64,000 nt of DNA from an uncultured Latescibacterota bacterium (GTDB taxonomy: Bacteria > Latescibacterota > UBA2968), in contig OY282377.1 in the NCBI GenBank assembly GCA_958295785.1, positions 2,184,394-2,248,393 of the forward strand, read 5' to 3'. This document shows, in pieces, positions 1 to 8,991 of the stretch (position 1 is its first letter; every line of letters begins with the position of its first letter). A program made the position numbers and the translations under genes. The notes beneath the pieces are model-generated. The model did not search any database. It saw only the letters and a list, made by a program, of their open reading frames with translations, and was not told where the DNA came from.

Positions 1-307
1 ACGCGTTCAACAAGCGAGTTCCAACGCCTGCTCGCTTGTGTGCATCCACTACTGCGATTTCGTACAGGGTTGCGTTTTTGTCCTGCCTGATTCGGAAATT
101 CGCAAAGCCCGCGATCACGTCGCGCTTTTTATCCACCCATTTGGTTGCAACGAGTAGCCACCCTTTGCTTTGCGCGGCCCGCAAAATGGCGATGTTGACA
201 AATCCCAATTCCGATCTGTGTTGGTCCGCGATTCGCTTCGCGCCTTCAATATCGGCTTTCCGCGCCAGTCGAACCGTTATGGGTTGTTGGTGTTGTGGCA
301 AAATCAT
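1..307 (-). CDS. GNAT family N-acetyltransferase (partial, C-terminus beyond window)
   Basis: The minus-strand frame opens at ATG 307 and runs off the window edge, giving about 102 residues. The start MILPQHQQPITVRLARKAD matches the beta1 strand of a GNAT fold. The segment YEIAVVDAHKRAGVGTRLL contains the acetyl-CoA pyrophosphate-binding motif A (R/Q-x-x-G-x-G/A, here KRAGVG). GNAT enzymes transfer an acetyl group from acetyl-CoA to an amine; the substrate cannot be told from this sequence. Its start lies 15 bp after the stop of the upstream same-strand sigma/alphaCTD-like gene, so the two are probably co-transcribed. Confidence 0.8.
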   Translation of the reverse strand, partial: MILPQHQQPITVRLARKADIEGAKRIADQHRSELGFVNIAILRAAQSKGWLLVATKWVDKKRDVIAGFANFRIRQDKNATLYEIAVVDAHKRAGVGTRLLNA

Positions 308-322
308 TGGGATACAAACCCT

Positions 323-2359
323 TCATAATTTAGGCATTAAATCCTCAAAAGTGAGATTTGCGTAATCGACATCGGTTGAACTGCGACCGCAGTTGCACAC
401 CGCTTCCGCCTCAATTTCGCCCGCTTGCGACTTTAATGCCCACTCGAAAGGCGTCGGTTCTACAAACAACTCCGGATAAAAGTTCAAGGCTGCGACAAGC
501 AGCATGATCTCCCCCGGCTCTTGGGGGACCAATACCTCGGCAATTCGCTCTATCGGCAAGGGTTCATCTGACAGAAACTCTGCGAGGGCTTGCAGATATT
601 TCGAGACTTCCTCCCAGAGGTACAAGCCGTAGGCATCATTATCATCAATTTGAAAGCGGTGAGGTTGTTTTTCGCAGGTGTCGGCAACGTCAAAAGGCAT
701 CAACTTAAAGTTTCCCAGGTCGCGCCATATCCCATCGGCAATCGCTTTTGCTGTGGCGGGTTCATGGGTCATTCGGAGATACCATTCGACGAGTGCGGCT
801 CGTCCTGTAGCAGATGTTGGCTTTTTAGGGTTGAACCATGTCCACGCCTCTATCCCGATGTATGTTTCTCCGTATTGATAAACTTTCAAGGCGGGATAGG
901 TCTCAATCACATCGAGCAACCGCTCTGAATCGATTGCTGTTGCGTTCGTTTTTTTTGAGAGATATTTGCATTCTTCCAATGTCAAAGGCCGATAACCGTA
1001 ACGCTGGAGTCTCGTTGCAAGCCCAGACAAAAAACTCTGGACGAGTTCGCCCGATTTCAGGTGACAGACACCATCAATAATTTTGTAATCATCTGCCCCT
1101 AAACATATCCACGCCTTGCCAAATGCTTCATCAAACCAGTTGATAATCCACTGTTCGCTATCTCCCCATCCCAACTGCTGGCGAATCATTTCCATGAGGT
1201 TTTCGACAGAACAATATCCACCAGCCTTTGCGATAATATCGCTGATGGATTTGCCCAAGAGACGAAAAACTGTGGTTGTGATGAGATGATTGTCCGCTCC
1301 ATGATTGATTTTCTCATTGACTGACCTCTTAATCTGCCTGACGCGCTCGCGGGTAATCCCAAGTGCTTCGCCAATTTGTTGCAAATTTTTAGGTGTTTCC
1401 TCGTATCCGTAGTAGCGCTTAACGATCTCTTGTTGGCGGGTTTGCAGACGTTGAAAAACTGTATGACCGAGTTCATAGAGTGTCTGAATCTGCGATACTT
1501 CATCCGAAAGTTCATCCCTCGGATCAATCACATCGGGATTCGCTATAATCTGATTGACTGTTTCCCGAATTTCAGTCAGAGATTTGCGCCCAAAATTTCT
1601 AAACCTGAGCCATTCCTTGGGGGAAAGCGCGGCAATCTCGGCAATCGTTTTGAAGCCTTGTCTATGGAGAATGTTTTTCGTCCGAACGCTCCAGTTGAAT
1701 TGATGCACAGATCTGTTTTGAACAGCTTTCCAGGTGGGCGCGGATACTTCTATGTCCAAAAGCGGGATAAAGACTGGTTGTGCCTCAGCAGATTGCGTTT
1801 CGACACAATGATCGTCGCCCTGATCGAGAACATCGTGATTAACCCCAAGTAGCCCAATTATTTCCGTCATACGCTCTTGGATTTCTGTCAAAGAGGTATT
1901 TCCAAAGTTTCTAAAATTCAACCATTCTCTGGGGGACTGTGCGGCAATTTCGGCAAGTTTCCGCAATCCTTGCTGAGTGATCACGTTCTGCGTTCGAACG
2001 CTCCATGGGATACGGTTGACTGGCGTTTTTTTCAGCGTTTCCCATGTATGCACGGATACTTTTAAGTGCAAAAGCGGGATAAAGACCGATTGCGTTTCGG
2101 CAAAATGATCATCGCTTGAATTGGACGATGTGATTTCTGATTCCCAATCGCAGTTGGGGACGCGAGTCTTTGAAGTTATGATATATGCCCAGATCTCTTC
2201 GGCTGTTTTTCTGCCACAATTTCTGACCGCGAGCAGACTATCAAGCGTTGTAAATTTTTCTATGAGATCTTGTTCGTCTGTAATATTTGCTTTTGCCAAA
2301 CAATTGGATGCACGGACGCTGAGTTCTTTCGTTCTCCAAAAGTGTGCTGTCGCATTCAT
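323..2359 (-). CDS. protein with three RNAP alpha-CTD-like repeats and a sigma-70 region-4 HTH
   Basis: A 678-aa protein if translated from ATG 2359, chosen because GGAG lies about 8 nt upstream; an in-frame ATG at 2392 would add 11 residues but has no clear Shine-Dalgarno. Three segments (about residues 13-65, 115-170 and 215-270) resemble the RNA polymerase alpha C-terminal domain, with the pattern WSVRTxN...RNFGxxSLTEI. A sigma region 4-like helix-turn-helix follows (about 305-345: IGEALGITRERVRQIKRSV). The C-terminal 330 residues are not recognised. The combination suggests a DNA-binding regulator that mimics parts of RNA polymerase holoenzyme, but it lacks sigma regions 2 and 3, so it is unlikely to be a full sigma factor. 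The GNAT gene lies 15 bp downstream. Function is inferred from domains only. Confidence 0.8.
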   Translation of the reverse strand: MNATAHFWRTKELSVRASNCLAKANITDEQDLIEKFTTLDSLLAVRNCGRKTAEEIWAYIITSKTRVPNCDWESEITSSNSSDDHFAETQSVFIPLLHLKVSVHTWETLKKTPVNRIPWSVRTQNVITQQGLRKLAEIAAQSPREWLNFRNFGNTSLTEIQERMTEIIGLLGVNHDVLDQGDDHCVETQSAEAQPVFIPLLDIEVSAPTWKAVQNRSVHQFNWSVRTKNILHRQGFKTIAEIAALSPKEWLRFRNFGRKSLTEIRETVNQIIANPDVIDPRDELSDEVSQIQTLYELGHTVFQRLQTRQQEIVKRYYGYEETPKNLQQIGEALGITRERVRQIKRSVNEKINHGADNHLITTTVFRLLGKSISDIIAKAGGYCSVENLMEMIRQQLGWGDSEQWIINWFDEAFGKAWICLGADDYKIIDGVCHLKSGELVQSFLSGLATRLQRYGYRPLTLEECKYLSKKTNATAIDSERLLDVIETYPALKVYQYGETYIGIEAWTWFNPKKPTSATGRAALVEWYLRMTHEPATAKAIADGIWRDLGNFKLMPFDVADTCEKQPHRFQIDDNDAYGLYLWEEVSKYLQALAEFLSDEPLPIERIAEVLVPQEPGEIMLLVAALNFYPELFVEPTPFEWALKSQAGEIEAEAVCNCGRSSTDVDYANLTFEDLMPKL

Positions 2360-2491
2360 TTTTTGAACTCCGTTCTTTCTGGTCATGCCCATTCGGAAAC
2401 GTATAAATTATGAGACAAGACACCCCTGTCAAATAAATTTTGGGTTGAAAATATCTATCCTGCACCCTATTTTGCCTCGTCATTCAAAGGC

Positions 2492-4483
2492 ATGGGACGC
2501 GACATGATGATACAATCCGACATATCCCCTGAACCCCATCCCGATGTGCAAGACCGGGGCATAACGTTGCGCGCGCTATTGCTCGGGGTTTTGACCATTG
2601 CCCTGATGACCATTTACATCACGCATTTTGCGTGGAACATGATCAAAAATTACATGCCCGTATCGGCGTTGATCCCCTTTGTCGCGTGGGTCGGCATCAA
2701 CGCCATTTTGAAACTCGTCGCGCCCAAACGCGCTTTGTCGCGCACGGAAATGTTGACCATCTTCTCCATGGTCTGGCTCGTTGGCAATCTGCCGACCACG
2801 GGCTGGGCCGGCTATCTCTTGGGCAATATCTCTGCGCCAGCGCACCTCGCATCGCCGGAAAACCGCGTGGGCGACGCCATCGCCCCACTCTTGCCCGACT
2901 GGCTCTTTTTGCAAAATTCGCCCGTGGTCATTGGGCAACTCTACGCGGGCTTAGAACCCAACGCATCTATTCCGTGGCAACCGTGGGTTCGCCCGCTCTT
3001 TTGGTGGACTGCCGGGTGTTTGTCCGTGGTCATGGCCGGTTTTTTTTGCAGCGTCTTGTTTTTCAAACAGTGGCATGAAAACGAACGCCTCACCTTTCCC
3101 ATGGCCACCTTCCCGACCGACTTGTTGCGCGAAGTCCCGGGCTATCGCCTGCCGGTTGTGTTTTACGCGCCCCTGTTCTGGACGGGGTTTGGCATCTCGG
3201 CCTTTGTGATCTGCTGGAATGTCGCGGGGTATTTCGTCCACACCCTGCCCCACATTCCCCTCTACGACCACTTTCGGCAAATGGCCGTGTCTATCGGCTA
3301 TCACTATCCCGATTACTACCTGCGCGTGCAACCCCTCATTATGGGCCTGGCCTATTTGTGCCCGCTCGACCTGCTCTTCAGCTTCTGGTTTTACAACGCG
3401 CTCAACATCCTCAAAGAGGGCCTGATGAATCAAATCGGCCTCGCCGTGGGCTTGCAGGGGCAACAAGCCGCGCCGGTTGAAATGCTCGGCATGGAATCTC
3501 ACGGAGCACTCGTCTTTCTCGTGGCCTGGTCTTTGTGGGTATCGCGCAAACACCTCAAAAACACCCTTCAGCGCGCCATAGCGAACAACCGTGCAACAGA
3601 CGACGGCGTGCCCGTCACCTATCGCACCGCGTGGCTCGGCCTGATCGCTTCGGGCGCGTTTCTCGCGGGCTGGTGCATGACCGCAGGCATGGAACTGTGG
3701 GCCACCTGCGTGCAACTCCTGCTGATGTTCGTGGCCCTGTTCGGCGTTGCCAAATACGCCGCTGCAACCGGATTCACGTTTTTATCCCCCGGCGGCACCG
3801 GCGGCCTAGGCGCGGACAAGGGCGGCAATATGTGGATGCAGATGGGCGGGACAGCCAACATGTCGCCCGGCACATTGACCACCTTATGGATGATCAACCG
3901 CAATGGCTTTGCCGGCATGCCCATTCGCCTCACCGCGACCATGTCCGTCCCCCACTACTTCCGCATGCTGGGCCATCACCTCACGCGACACCCCTTAATA
4001 TGGGGCATCATCCCCATCGCCTATATCGCGGGGTGCATCGCAACCGCGAGCGATTCCCTGTATCGCAGCTACACAGATGGCGGCATGAACGGCCCCCTCT
4101 ATTTGGGCGATTGGGGCCATCTCGTGCGCTTGGTGCCCTACGTAGAGGGCAGCACCATCCGCTATTTCGACATTGAAAAATTGGGCGTGTGGTCGTGGGG
4201 ATTTGCCCTTGCCGCCCTGCTGACCGCCATCCGCGCACGCTTTTCATGGTGGCCCTTTCACCCGGTTGCCATTGCCTTTCCCACGCGGCGCTATGGCTTT
4301 AGCCTGCTCATTGTTTGGGCGAGCAAAACCCTGGTCATGCGATTTGGCGGCGTTGCCCGCTACCGCAAATCCCTGCCCTTTTGGTACGGCCTCATGGTCG
4401 GGTACTTGTTCGGCGTTGGCGTCTCCACCTGCGTCGATGCCCTGTGGTTCCCCAGCGAAGGCCATTTTGTGCATGGATGGTGA
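2492..4483 (+). CDS. DUF6785/DUF6784-type polytopic membrane protein
   Basis: A 663-aa protein with many hydrophobic segments from residue 25 to the end. It is clearly paralogous to the protein at 26458-28440: both carry LDLLFSFWF, a VGLxGQ motif, WWPxHPxxxAF and a C-terminal pattern of YG, GYxxGxG, D and WFPxxGH. From memory this matches the uncharacterised DUF6785/DUF6784 family, common in uncultured environmental phyla; the architecture suggests a transporter, but no substrate is known. ATG 2492 has a weak AAAGG upstream; internal ATGs at 2504 and 2507 are alternatives. The gene stands alone and diverges from the sigma/alphaCTD-like gene across a 130-bp intergenic region. Confidence 0.75.
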   Translation: MGRDMMIQSDISPEPHPDVQDRGITLRALLLGVLTIALMTIYITHFAWNMIKNYMPVSALIPFVAWVGINAILKLVAPKRALSRTEMLTIFSMVWLVGNLPTTGWAGYLLGNISAPAHLASPENRVGDAIAPLLPDWLFLQNSPVVIGQLYAGLEPNASIPWQPWVRPLFWWTAGCLSVVMAGFFCSVLFFKQWHENERLTFPMATFPTDLLREVPGYRLPVVFYAPLFWTGFGISAFVICWNVAGYFVHTLPHIPLYDHFRQMAVSIGYHYPDYYLRVQPLIMGLAYLCPLDLLFSFWFYNALNILKEGLMNQIGLAVGLQGQQAAPVEMLGMESHGALVFLVAWSLWVSRKHLKNTLQRAIANNRATDDGVPVTYRTAWLGLIASGAFLAGWCMTAGMELWATCVQLLLMFVALFGVAKYAAATGFTFLSPGGTGGLGADKGGNMWMQMGGTANMSPGTLTTLWMINRNGFAGMPIRLTATMSVPHYFRMLGHHLTRHPLIWGIIPIAYIAGCIATASDSLYRSYTDGGMNGPLYLGDWGHLVRLVPYVEGSTIRYFDIEKLGVWSWGFALAALLTAIRARFSWWPFHPVAIAFPTRRYGFSLLIVWASKTLVMRFGGVARYRKSLPFWYGLMVGYLFGVGVSTCVDALWFPSEGHFVHGW

Positions 4484-4493
4484 AAGGCGGCTT

Positions 4494-4882
4494 AATGAGG
4501 AATGAGGATCAGGCGTTCCGTAGAGATCATGCCTTGCTTGTCTCAAGCGTTTGGTTCTGCCTTCACATGGGTTGCCTTTGATGCGTTGGCTACGCCTGTG
4601 CCTACGGCGTGCGGCGACTGACTTTTTTTTTTCAACAGCAAAAAAAAGGAGGCAAAAAATGCCGCTCTCATGCGCCGAGGGGCTTGGCACAGCGCAAATC
4701 GCTTTTGTAGCACTACGACATGCGTTGGCCTGCAAGGTGGGTTGCAAGAGGGAGGTGGGTTGCGAGACGGCCTTGCGCGCTGTGCGCGATGGCATGATCT
4801 GATGGTCTTTTAGGATGGCCTGGTTGCAATGGCTTCTCTGATGCGGGTCGCATATCGCATCAGGTCAACAGAAAATCAATTT
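4494..4882 (+). repeat. Rep-A copy 1 (MITE-like dispersed repeat, left end truncated)
   Basis: This is one of seven related intergenic elements in the window. It carries the shared core: a GATGCGTTGGCTACGCCTGT block, a T-run and A-run around CAACAGC, a CATGCGCCGAG block and a GTTGCGAGACGGCCTTGCGC block. The left terminal repeat is missing. The right end (AGAAAATCAATTT) joins directly to Rep-B copy 1. No credible protein is encoded. Confidence 0.75.
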
Positions 4883-4994
4883 GAGTCCCTAACAAAAAGC
4901 GTTGACATGGATTTGTGAGAGGCCGACTTTGAGGCGTTCCTGCGGGTGTTCACTCCTCTGTTTCAGACGCTTGATTTCTTTATGTGAGGGCTTC
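4883..4994 (+). repeat. Rep-B copy 1
   Basis: A 112-bp unit starting GAGTCCCTAAC and ending TGAGGGCTTC. It is nearly identical to copies at 53957-54069 (same orientation) and 57563-57680 (inverted). The last two bracket an island inside the CRISPR tail. No ORF is evident. Confidence 0.75.
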
Positions 4995-5016
4995 TTAGTA
5001 TTACTTCTTTTATCTT

Positions 5017-5047
5017 CGGGCGAGCACGGGGGCATCGTCCCTACACC
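5017..5047. repeat. Rep-C, short GC-rich intergenic repeat
   Basis: The unit is GGGCGAGCACGGGGGCATCG followed by TCCCTAC. Similar units in either orientation occur near 11780, 14588-14640, 18584-18645 and 62519-62549, all intergenic. The sequence can form a GC-rich hairpin. It is a dispersed short repeat of unknown role. Confidence 0.6.
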
Positions 5048-5103
5048 TGCCGCTCGCCTTTTGTGGCTAAACTTCCATCTTATTTCTCCCAAGGAGGAAC
5101 ACA

Positions 5104-5946
5104 ATGCGCGATTTGTTGCCGAGCACCAATGCCGATGGGTTGCCCGTGGTGCCCATGAGCGAGGAACAGAAGTATCTTTTCGATCTGAAAGGGTGGATTT
5201 GTCTGCCCGGTTTGCTTTCGGATGACCAAGTGGCGACCATCCGCGAGCATCAGATGAAGTTTCGGTTTGAACCCGAATCGTTGCCGGTTGAAGAACGCAA
5301 TTCCATGGGCGGCCCGTCGCAAATTTTGCTGGATCATCCGGTGATTGTGGGCGTCCTCAACGAAACCGTGTCGCACCAGAACATTGCATCTGACACTTGT
5401 TATGGCTTTCGGTTTGAGCGCACCCGAACCGATTACCGCGAGGCCGGGCGCGACAATTTCAGACCGCACGGCGGGGGCGGGTATTTCAATTTTTGCGGGA
5501 ACTCCCACCTGTATCAGATGTTGCCGGGCAAAGTGCATTCCGGATTGACGCGCGTGGTGTGGGAAATCAACGAAGTCGGGCCAGGCGACGGGGGCACGAT
5601 GTTGCTCAGCGGCAGCCACAAAGCGGCTTTTCCGCGGCCCGAGTCCCTAAGTGGTCGAGAAAGCGACGTGTGGGATACTTATACGTGTCCGCCCGGTTCC
5701 GCGCTGATTTTCACCGAGGCACTGTGCCATACGGGCACGCGGTGGACAAATGAAAAACGCCCGCGCTTGAGCCTGTTCAACCTCTACAACACCGTGAACA
5801 GCAAGTGGGGCATGTGTTCTGTACCGCGGGAAGTCATTGCATCCATGCCGCCCCTGCGCCAAACCCTGTTCCGCGGCGCGTGGGTCGGCGCGGGCGACAA
5901 GATGAACCGGAATATGTATTACGATGAAGAGAATTATGCGATATAG
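5104..5946 (+). CDS. phytanoyl-CoA dioxygenase (PhyH) family protein
   Basis: A 280-aa Fe(II)/2-oxoglutarate oxygenase-like protein. The start is fixed by AAGGAGG 6 nt before ATG 5104. The fold signature is visible: RPHGGGG near residue 122, where the first iron ligand is expected, then LSGSHKAAFPRP, and the distal His with the 2-oxoglutarate-binding Arg in LCHTGTRWTNEKRPRLS (His about 209, Arg about 220). Instead of the usual H-x-D facial triad the first motif reads H-G-G, so the metal carboxylate may be absent or supplied elsewhere. The family hydroxylates or halogenates small molecules; the substrate is unknown. It is followed by a DUF2283 gene on the same strand. Confidence 0.8.
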   Translation: MRDLLPSTNADGLPVVPMSEEQKYLFDLKGWICLPGLLSDDQVATIREHQMKFRFEPESLPVEERNSMGGPSQILLDHPVIVGVLNETVSHQNIASDTCYGFRFERTRTDYREAGRDNFRPHGGGGYFNFCGNSHLYQMLPGKVHSGLTRVVWEINEVGPGDGGTMLLSGSHKAAFPRPESLSGRESDVWDTYTCPPGSALIFTEALCHTGTRWTNEKRPRLSLFNLYNTVNSKWGMCSVPREVIASMPPLRQTLFRGAWVGAGDKMNRNMYYDEENYAI

Positions 5947-6016
5947 GTGAGGATAAAGAAGTGAGAGACAAGTATCCGCAGATGAACGCAGATGAACGCA
6001 TAAGAAAGGGGGGACG

Positions 6017-6463
6017 ATGAAATCACTGGCGTATTTTCCCGAAACCGATACGCTTCATATTACGCTGAGTTCAACACCTGCCTCTGGTGGCGCGGAAAAT
6101 GCCGGCGCAGAGGGTGAACACCAGGATATGATTCTATCCTATAATGAGAGAGACAAATGGGTCTCTATCACGATTGAAAATGCCAGCAAAGGCGTTGATC
6201 TAAATGACATCCTTTCGGGATATGGAACAATCATCCGCGGAAAAACAGAAGTCATTTATTCGATTTCAGAATTGGCGGACAAGTTGGACATGACGCCCCG
6301 CGCCTTGCGCCAGATTATCCAGTCCATGCGGGCATCGGGAATAGAGGTCGGCGAACAACAAGGGGGCACCTATCCCCTGATATTGTCTGAACAGGACAAA
6401 AAAAAAATTGTGCAATGGCGCGATGAACACCCAAAAGGCAGAATTTTATCTCTTCGTCCTTAA
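6017..6463 (+). CDS. DUF2283-like N-terminal domain with predicted C-terminal HTH
   Basis: A 148-aa protein preceded by AAGGGGGG. Residues 1-60 have the DUF2283 look (YFPETDTLHITL...ITIENASKG). Residues 82-130 (YSISELADKLDMTPRALRQI) look like a MerR/ArsR-like winged helix, suggesting a small DNA-binding regulator. It lies 70 bp after the PhyH-like gene and ends just before a strong terminator. Function unknown; domain assignment is from pattern recognition. Confidence 0.65.
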   Translation: MKSLAYFPETDTLHITLSSTPASGGAENAGAEGEHQDMILSYNERDKWVSITIENASKGVDLNDILSGYGTIIRGKTEVIYSISELADKLDMTPRALRQIIQSMRASGIEVGEQQGGTYPLILSEQDKKKIVQWRDEHPKGRILSLRP

Positions 6464-6470
6464 ACCATAC

Positions 6471-6505
6471 AAAAACCCCCCGCAACGCGGTTGCGGGGGG
6501 TTTTT
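6471..6505. terminator. bidirectional rho-independent terminator
   Basis: A-run, stem ACCCCCCGCAAC, loop GCG, stem GTTGCGGGGGGT, T-run. The symmetric A/T tails let it serve both the DUF2283 gene from the left and the convergent ABC permease gene from the right. Confidence 0.9.
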
Positions 6506-6524
6506 CGTTGCCCGGCGAGATCTG

Positions 6525-8951
6525 TTATTCGCGTCTCAGCGTTTCGACCGGGTTGATGCGTGCGGCGCCAAAGGCGTGCGTGCCAACCGCGAGCAGGGCG
6601 ACCGAGAGGGCGAGGAGGCCGGACAATGCAAAAGGCCAGACACTGAGGGGAGCGCGATACGCAAAGTTCTGCAACCAAAGGCTCGTCAAATAATAAGCGA
6701 TGGGCCAGGCGATGAGATTGGCGACGAGCACGAGTTTCAGAAAGGCTTTTGACAACAGCAACACAAGGCTCGAAACAGACGCGCCGAGCACCTTGCGGAT
6801 GCCAATTTCGCGCGTGCGGCGTTCCGCTGTAAAAGCCGCGAGGCCGAACAAGCCCAAACACGCGAGCAGCACGGCGAGTCCCGCAAAGACCGCAGCGGTT
6901 TGCCCCATGTTTCTCTCGGCGGCGTAAATCGCGTGGAGTTCTCGATCCAAAAACGAAAATGTGAACGGCAGGTCGGGTGGCACAAATGCGTTCCACGTCT
7001 GTTCGAGAAAGGGCCGCACAGTTGGAAAATCGCGCACGCGCAGGGCCAGATAATTGTAAAACCACTGGCGGTACGCAAACGCGGCCGGCTCAATGTGCTC
7101 GCGCAGGGAGGCGTAGTGAAAATCCGCAACGACGCCGATGACCACACCTTTGGCGTCGTCATCTGACCGCGCGCGCCCAAACCGCCGCCCCACGGCGGTT
7201 TGCACGGTCCAACCGAGCGCGTGTACAGCGGTCTCATTGAGGATGTACGCATGCGTGCGGTCGCGTGCAATCTCGGGCGAAAACGCCCGCCCGGCCAGCA
7301 TGGGTATGCCGAGGGTCAGAAAAAAATCTTCGTCGGCTTCTTGCACGGGCATCCGCCATTCGGTCTGATCGTGCCCTTCGGGTTTGACAATTCGCACAAA
7401 GCCGCCGCCCTCGCGCCCGGGCAAAAACCGGAACGCAGACGCCGAAACAACCCCGGCATGTTGCAAAAATGCCTGTTTGACGGTCTGATAATCCGCCACC
7501 AGCCACGGGTCGCGGTTGGTCTTGCCCTCGCGGTCCATCCGAAAAATGGGGAGTAAAACCAAGTGTTCTTTGTCAAAACCGAGGTCCTTGCGCTGGAGAT
7601 AGTCGAGTTGCCGATAGACCACGTCTGTCGCAACCATGAGCAAAATGGCGATGGCAAATTGCGCGACGATGAGAATCTGCCGCAGGCGCGTGCCCGAACC
7701 CTGCGCGATGTTTTTGAGCGCGTTGACCGGCGACAAGGCCGACAAGTAAAACGCGGGGTACATCCCCGCTACGAGGCCCACGACAAGCGCGAAAAAAATC
7801 AAACTGGGCAACAGGTCGATCAGAGTTTGCGCGCCGAGGTGGTATTGCGCGCCCAGCAGGTGACTCAATTCTGCCAAACCCACGCGCGCCAGCGGCACGG
7901 CGATGACCAGCGCGAGCAAGGCGAGCACCACGGTCTCGCAGAGAAATTGCGCCATGAGTTGACCGCGCTGCGCGCCAACGACCTTTCGCATTCCCACTTC
8001 GCGGGCGCGGTTCATCGACCGAGCAGTGGCGAGGTTGACAAAATTGATCGCGGCGATAGCGAGCACGAGCGCGGCGATAGCCCCCAAAAGGTATAGGGTG
8101 CGAATATCGCCGCCCGAATCCAATTGATAGTCATGACGGGCATACAGGCGCGACCGGGTGATCGGCTGCAAGCGATACGAGAGAATGCGGCGCACCTCCG
8201 CGCCCATGTGCCGTTCGATAATGCCCGAGATTTTGGATTCGAGTTCCCGCGCTTGAACCCCCTCGCGCAACAGCACAAAGGTCTCGATCCCGGCTTGTTG
8301 CACGCGCCCTTGCCACTGCGTCCAGTCAACTTTGGCCTCCTCTGTGCGCCCGGGCGTCATGTGCAGCAGATCAAATTGGATGGACGATGTTTGCGGTGGG
8401 GTTTGCAGAACCGCGGCGACCGTATAATCCCCCCCGTAATACCGCGCTTGAAGGGCGATGACTTTGCCCATGGGATCATCTGCGCCAAATAACCGCTCTG
8501 CCGCGGCTTGCGTAATCGCAATGCGATACGGCTGTGCGAGGGCTTCGGCATCCCCGCTTGCAAACGGGAAGTGAAACAGGTCGAAAAACCGGGCGTCAAC
8601 CTGTCCTTGAGCAAGGGTCAGCACGCGATCCCCATAGCGCGCCACAACCGGATAGATGCGGTTTTTGGACGCCCGTTCAACTTCGGGAATTTCCACTTCG
8701 AGCGTGCGCGCGAGTGCGCCCGAGGTCAGCCAACGCACCTGCGCTTGCTCATTGCTCACCCGTTCCCGCAAAACGCGATAGATGCGATTGGCTCTGGGAT
8801 GAAACCGGTCATAGCTCATCTCTTGGTGCATGACGAGATATGCCATCACACAACACGCCATGCCCACACTCAGGCCGAGCACATTGATCAGCGCGTCTCG
8901 TTTGTGCGACCACAAATTGCGGCAGGCGATGGTGAGATAATTGGAAAGCAT
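6525..8951 (-). CDS. ABC transporter permease, MacB/FtsX type
   Basis: An 808-aa inner-membrane protein with the duplicated FtsX-like layout. TM1 is near residues 20-45 (VLGLSVGMACCVMAYLV), followed by a large periplasmic MacB core domain, three TMs near 285-395 containing NLATARSMNRAREVGMRKVV, a second periplasmic domain, and three final TMs with TREIGIRKVLGAS. The EVGMRKV and EIGIRKV motifs are typical of permeases of this group. There is no ATPase domain and no neighbouring ATPase gene, so the partner must be elsewhere. Related systems export macrolides, lipoproteins or peptides; the cargo is not predictable here. Confidence 0.9.
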   Translation of the reverse strand: MLSNYLTIACRNLWSHKRDALINVLGLSVGMACCVMAYLVMHQEMSYDRFHPRANRIYRVLRERVSNEQAQVRWLTSGALARTLEVEIPEVERASKNRIYPVVARYGDRVLTLAQGQVDARFFDLFHFPFASGDAEALAQPYRIAITQAAAERLFGADDPMGKVIALQARYYGGDYTVAAVLQTPPQTSSIQFDLLHMTPGRTEEAKVDWTQWQGRVQQAGIETFVLLREGVQARELESKISGIIERHMGAEVRRILSYRLQPITRSRLYARHDYQLDSGGDIRTLYLLGAIAALVLAIAAINFVNLATARSMNRAREVGMRKVVGAQRGQLMAQFLCETVVLALLALVIAVPLARVGLAELSHLLGAQYHLGAQTLIDLLPSLIFFALVVGLVAGMYPAFYLSALSPVNALKNIAQGSGTRLRQILIVAQFAIAILLMVATDVVYRQLDYLQRKDLGFDKEHLVLLPIFRMDREGKTNRDPWLVADYQTVKQAFLQHAGVVSASAFRFLPGREGGGFVRIVKPEGHDQTEWRMPVQEADEDFFLTLGIPMLAGRAFSPEIARDRTHAYILNETAVHALGWTVQTAVGRRFGRARSDDDAKGVVIGVVADFHYASLREHIEPAAFAYRQWFYNYLALRVRDFPTVRPFLEQTWNAFVPPDLPFTFSFLDRELHAIYAAERNMGQTAAVFAGLAVLLACLGLFGLAAFTAERRTREIGIRKVLGASVSSLVLLLSKAFLKLVLVANLIAWPIAYYLTSLWLQNFAYRAPLSVWPFALSGLLALSVALLAVGTHAFGAARINPVETLRRE

Positions 8952-8991
8952 GGTCAGTGGTCAGCGGTCCGTGGTCAGCTCATTTTATTTT

